Below the pieces are notes generated by a model, which was given only the letters and a program-made list of their open reading frames with translations, did no database searches and was not told where the DNA came from. This document shows positions 42,346 to 45,316 of a stretch of 45,316 bases of DNA, one piece after another. Origin of the DNA: JBAZOO01 sp041648735 (GTDB taxonomy: Bacteria; Verrucomicrobiota; Lentisphaeria; Oligosphaerales; CAITYL01); the NCBI GenBank assembly GCA_041648735.1, contig JBAZOO010000031.1:1-45316 (forward strand), read 5' to 3'. The position numbers and the translations under genes were made by a program. Within the stretch, counting starts at the first letter, position 1, and each line of letters starts with the position of its first letter.

Positions 42346-42524
42346 GGGAACCTCCTGTGGCAAGCCACGGGGAACTGTATCGGGGATTCCCGGCAATGCA
42401 ACGGCTGGCGGCCGGGCGGCCGGGAAGCGAGGTCTTCACCTGTCCATTTTCCGCACTTCTGCTTGTCCCGCGCCGGCAAAAAAATGGCGGCAACTCCAGC
42501 AGGTGGGCACCGGGGACGGGGCCC

Positions 42525-45206
42525 CTACTTTCCGGGCGGCGCGGCGGCGGCGGCTCTGGGGAGCCAGCGGTCGAGGGCGGCGGCGACGGCGGCGGGCTGG
42601 ACCGGCTTGGCGAGGTAGTCATTCATCCCGGCCTCGATGCAGCGCTCCCGGTCGCCCTTCATGGTGTGGGCGGTCATGGCGATGATGGGCGCGATCGAGT
42701 TGATCGTGCCGGCCTCGCCGGCGCGGATGCGGCGGGTGGCCTCGAAGCCGTCCATTTCCGGCATCTGGCAATCCATGAGCACCAGGTCATAGGGAATGCA
42801 CTGAAGGGCGACGAGGGCCTCCTGCCCGTTGGTGACGGCCTCGGCGCCATAGCCCAGCTTTTCCAGGATTTTGAGGGTCACGATTTGGTTGGTGGGGTTG
42901 TCTTCGGCGAGGAGGATGCGCGTCTTCTTGGGGGGCGGCGGGGCTGGCGGCGGCTGGGCGGTGGCAGCTTCTTCGGCGGCGGTGGCGGGGCGGGTGAGGA
43001 AGTCGCGCAGATGTGCCAGGCGGACTGGCTTGGTCAGGCAGCCGGCGATCCCTTCCGGCAGCAAGGTTGCCGCGTCCCCCCGTTCCAGCAAGGAGATGAG
43101 CAGGCCGAGCCGCGGGGTGGGGACGCCGGGCAGGTCGCGGAGCATGGCGGCGAAGGCGGCGCCGTCCTGCCCCGGGAGGTTGCGGGCGACCAGGACGGCC
43201 TGGAAGGGGTTGCCGGCGAGGGCGGCCTGGCGGAGCATGGGCGCGACGGCCGCGGCGTCGGCGGCTTCGGCGGCGGTGCAGCCCAGGCTGTGGAGCAGGG
43301 TGGCCAGTTGCCGGCGGCCGGCGGCGTGGGGCTCGACGAGCAGGACGTTGGCGGCCAAGGCGGCGGGCGGCTCCGCGGCGGGCGGCTCCGCGAAGCGGGC
43401 GGTGAACCAGAAGCTGGAGCCGGCACCCGGCTCGCTGACCGCGCCGATCTCGCCGCCCATCAGCTCGGCGAGCTGCTTGGAAATGGCCAGGCCGAGGCCG
43501 GTGCCGCCGTAGTTGCGGGCGGTGGCCTTGTCCGCCTGGGTGAAGGGGTTGAAGAGGTCGGGCAGCCGTTCCGGCGGGATGCCGACCCCCGTGTCCGTCA
43601 CCGTGAAGCGCAGGGTGGCCTGGTGTTCGTCCTGGGCTTCGAGGCTGGCCTGGATCACGACTTCGCCGCGGTGGGTGAACTTGACGGCGTTGCTGGCCAG
43701 GTTGGTGATGATCTGGCGCAGCCGGGCGGGATCCCCGCGGAGGCGGGTTGGCACGTCCGGCTCGATCAGGCAGGCGAATTCAAGCCCTTTCCGCTGGGCG
43801 TGGGCGGCGAACATTTCGGCGGCGTTCTCCAGGCAGGCGCGGAGGTCGAAGTCGCGCGTTTCCAGTTCCAGCTTGCGCGCCTCGATCTTGGAGAAGTCCA
43901 GGATGTCGTTGATCAGCGCCAGCATCGCCTCGCCGGAGGAGTGGACGATTTCGGCGTACTGCCGTTGTTCGGCGCTGAGCGGCGTGCCCAGCAGGAGCCC
44001 GGTCATGCCGATGACGCCGTTGAGCGGGGTGCGGATTTCGTGGCTCATGTGGGCGAGGAATTCGCCCTTCGCCAAGTTCGCGGCTTCGGCTTGGGTGGCC
44101 AGCGCCGTGGCCTGTTCCTTGGCCAATGCCAGCCGCTGGTTGGCCGCCTCCAGCGCCGCCTCCGCCTGCCGGGCGGTGGTGATGTCGCGGGCCGCGGCGT
44201 AGATCCGGTTGCCGTCCAAGTGGCTGCGCCACTCGATCCAGCGGTAGCTGCCGTCGCGGGCCTGGTAACGGTTGACAAACCCCAGCACCCGCTGTTGGCT
44301 GGCGAGGTCGGCCAGCATCCGCCGGGTGGCGTCCTGGTCGTCGGGGTGGACGAACTCCAGCAGGTGCCGCCCTTCCAGCTCGTGGCTGGCGTAGCCCAGC
44401 ACCTGCTCCCACTCGGGGTTGAGGCGGCGGAGCGTGCCGTCGGTGGCGGCGATGCAGAGGAGGTCGAGGCTGCGGGTGAAATAGCCTTCCAGCTCCGCCG
44501 TCTTCCCCCGGAGCGCCGCGGTGCGGGCCTGCACCTCCCGCGCCAGCAGGATTTGGCGTTCGCTCAAATGCCCGATGAACGCGGCGAAGAGGATCGTCAC
44601 CACCAGGCCGGCCGCGCCCGCGGCCGGGCCGGCCTGGGGCGGGTAGGCGGCGCGGAAGGCCGGGCCGGGGTGGATGACCAGGGCATGGGTTTGCCCGGCG
44701 ACGAACAGCGGCGCGGCCACCGCCGATCCGGCCTGGAGCGGGTTGTCGGCGGCCAGGGCGGCGGCCGGCGCGGCCACCGCCGGGTAGGCCCCCAGGCGGT
44801 GCGTCGGCGTGGCGGGGAGCAACAGCCATTCCACCACCGTGGGGGGCAACTTCTGGTCGGCGGGGTTCAGCACTTCCTTGAGCAGGGTTGGCAGTTGCAC
44901 CGCGGCCACCGCAAAACCTTGCAGCTTGCCGGCCGCCGCTCCCGCGCCGTCCGCGAAGACTGGATAGCAAAGCAAGGTGCCGTCCGGGCCGGCGGGGCTG
45001 TTGGGCGGCAGGGTGACGGCGGCGGGGAAGCCGGTGCGCGCCGCCGCCTCCAAGGCGGTGCGGCGGTCCGGGTTGGCGGCGAGGTCAAGCCCGAGGGCGG
45101 CCTGGTTCCCGGCCAGCGGTTCGACCAGGCGCAGCGGAAGCTGGCTGGGCTGGCCACCCGCGGCGGCGGGCACGGCTGGCGCCCAGCCATAGCCCAACTT
45201 TGACAA
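42525..45206 (-). CDS. Hybrid sensor histidine kinase with CHASE remnant, PAS and two receiver domains
   Basis: The 893-residue product begins with what looks like the C-terminal half of a CHASE sensor domain (LGYGWAPAVPAAAG, then NQAALGLDLAANPDRRTALE), a membrane helix (about 205-222), a coiled coil, a PAS domain (about 245-350), the dimerisation/phosphoacceptor motif HMSHEIRTPLNG with His389, and the ATPase boxes NLASNAVKF, DTGVGIPPE and GGTGLGLAISKQ. A first receiver is degenerate (LVARNLPGQDG, no phospho-Asp); the second is canonical with Asp812 in LMDCQMPEMDG. The frame starts at a TTG without a ribosome-binding site and closes at a stop (45285-45287), so the first membrane helix and CHASE half are missing. 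It may be 5'-truncated or frameshifted. The signal is unknown. Confidence 0.85.
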   Translation of the reverse strand: MSKLGYGWAPAVPAAAGGQPSQLPLRLVEPLAGNQAALGLDLAANPDRRTALEAAARTGFPAAVTLPPNSPAGPDGTLLCYPVFADGAGAAAGKLQGFAVAAVQLPTLLKEVLNPADQKLPPTVVEWLLLPATPTHRLGAYPAVAAPAAALAADNPLQAGSAVAAPLFVAGQTHALVIHPGPAFRAAYPPQAGPAAGAAGLVVTILFAAFIGHLSERQILLAREVQARTAALRGKTAELEGYFTRSLDLLCIAATDGTLRRLNPEWEQVLGYASHELEGRHLLEFVHPDDQDATRRMLADLASQQRVLGFVNRYQARDGSYRWIEWRSHLDGNRIYAAARDITTARQAEAALEAANQRLALAKEQATALATQAEAANLAKGEFLAHMSHEIRTPLNGVIGMTGLLLGTPLSAEQRQYAEIVHSSGEAMLALINDILDFSKIEARKLELETRDFDLRACLENAAEMFAAHAQRKGLEFACLIEPDVPTRLRGDPARLRQIITNLASNAVKFTHRGEVVIQASLEAQDEHQATLRFTVTDTGVGIPPERLPDLFNPFTQADKATARNYGGTGLGLAISKQLAELMGGEIGAVSEPGAGSSFWFTARFAEPPAAEPPAALAANVLLVEPHAAGRRQLATLLHSLGCTAAEAADAAAVAPMLRQAALAGNPFQAVLVARNLPGQDGAAFAAMLRDLPGVPTPRLGLLISLLERGDAATLLPEGIAGCLTKPVRLAHLRDFLTRPATAAEEAATAQPPPAPPPPKKTRILLAEDNPTNQIVTLKILEKLGYGAEAVTNGQEALVALQCIPYDLVLMDCQMPEMDGFEATRRIRAGEAGTINSIAPIIAMTAHTMKGDRERCIEAGMNDYLAKPVQPAAVAAALDRWLPRAAAAAPPGK

Positions 45207-45215
45207 ATGGGTCTC

Positions 45216-45233
45216 GGGGAAAATATTTTCCCC
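45216..45233. repeat. Perfect 18-bp palindrome GGGGAAAATATTTTCCCC
   Basis: A perfect palindrome sits ten bases upstream of the kinase start, in an AT-rich patch (45196-45305) unlike its surroundings. It could be an operator or a junction left by rearrangement. A further inverted pair GCACG/CGTGC (45234-45238, 45253-45257) adjoins it. Confidence 0.65.
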
Positions 45234-45316
45234 GCACGGCCCCCATTTCCGTCGTGCGTAAAATTGGCAAATCCTTCTTTGTAGTTACTATCAATTATTT
45301 GAAAAGTCTGGCGGCC

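Noticed and set aside
42327..45203. A 958-codon plus-strand frame
   Set aside because: It is antisense to the histidine kinase, whose catalytic motifs are all in place.

Overview
The window reads as chromosomal DNA of a GC-rich, diderm (Gram-negative) bacterium. The outer envelope is indicated by LpxK (lipid A kinase), a secretin, a lipoprotein adaptor and several exported proteins. Bacterial V-type ATPase subunits, prepilin-type proteins with an H-X9-DG tail, a DUF5054 protein, a UPF0210 (PFL-like) protein and an orphan corrinoid protein together suggest the PVC superphylum, most likely Lentisphaerota/Verrucomicrobiota-like. That placement is inference from gene content; there is no rRNA or tRNA gene here. 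No phage, integrase, transposase or CRISPR array was recognised.

Layout. 1-860: intergenic repeat debris and a frameshifted prepilin pseudogene. 867-3576 (+): V-ATPase B and D subunits and a universal stress protein. 3582-8896 (-): protein quality-control run tig-clpP-clpX, followed by a zinc-ribbon protein, a PTS IIA protein and an RluA-type pseudouridine synthase. 9088-11410 (+): two zinc-ribbon proteins and a LacI-type regulator. 11426-12379 (-): 2-hydroxyacid dehydrogenase. 12577-15845 (+): family B DNA polymerase and an OppF-type ATPase, whose 3' end runs into a truncated convergent zinc-ribbon gene. 16094-22095 (-): secretin, MFP lipoprotein, MacB-type ATPase and permease, then lpxK. 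22440-26517: asd (+), HemW-like radical SAM protein (-), coiled-coil zinc-ribbon protein (+) and truA (+). 26714-31014 (-): thioredoxin-fold protein, DUF3857/transglutaminase protein and an intact prepilin with promoter and terminator candidates. 31282-32484 (+): flavodiiron protein. 32613-45206 (-): corrinoid protein, fused OppD-OppF ATPase, glycosyltransferase, transketolase, UPF0210 protein, DUF5054 protein and a hybrid histidine kinase.

The most notable points are: (1) a 13-bp palindrome TGCGG(A)STCCGCA (S = C or G) scattered at about ten sites, mostly inside genes and in different reading frames, resembling the HIP1 type of iterated palindrome; (2) two copies of it encode both ends of the linker that joins the OppD and OppF halves of a fused ATPase; (3) a tightly coupled secretin-MFP-ABC ATPase-permease operon leading into lpxK, which looks like an ABC exporter with a secretin as its outer-membrane channel; (4) a HemW-like protein with a CX4CX2C instead of CX3CX2C radical SAM motif. 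Very long open frames antisense to real genes are by-products of the high GC content and were left out.
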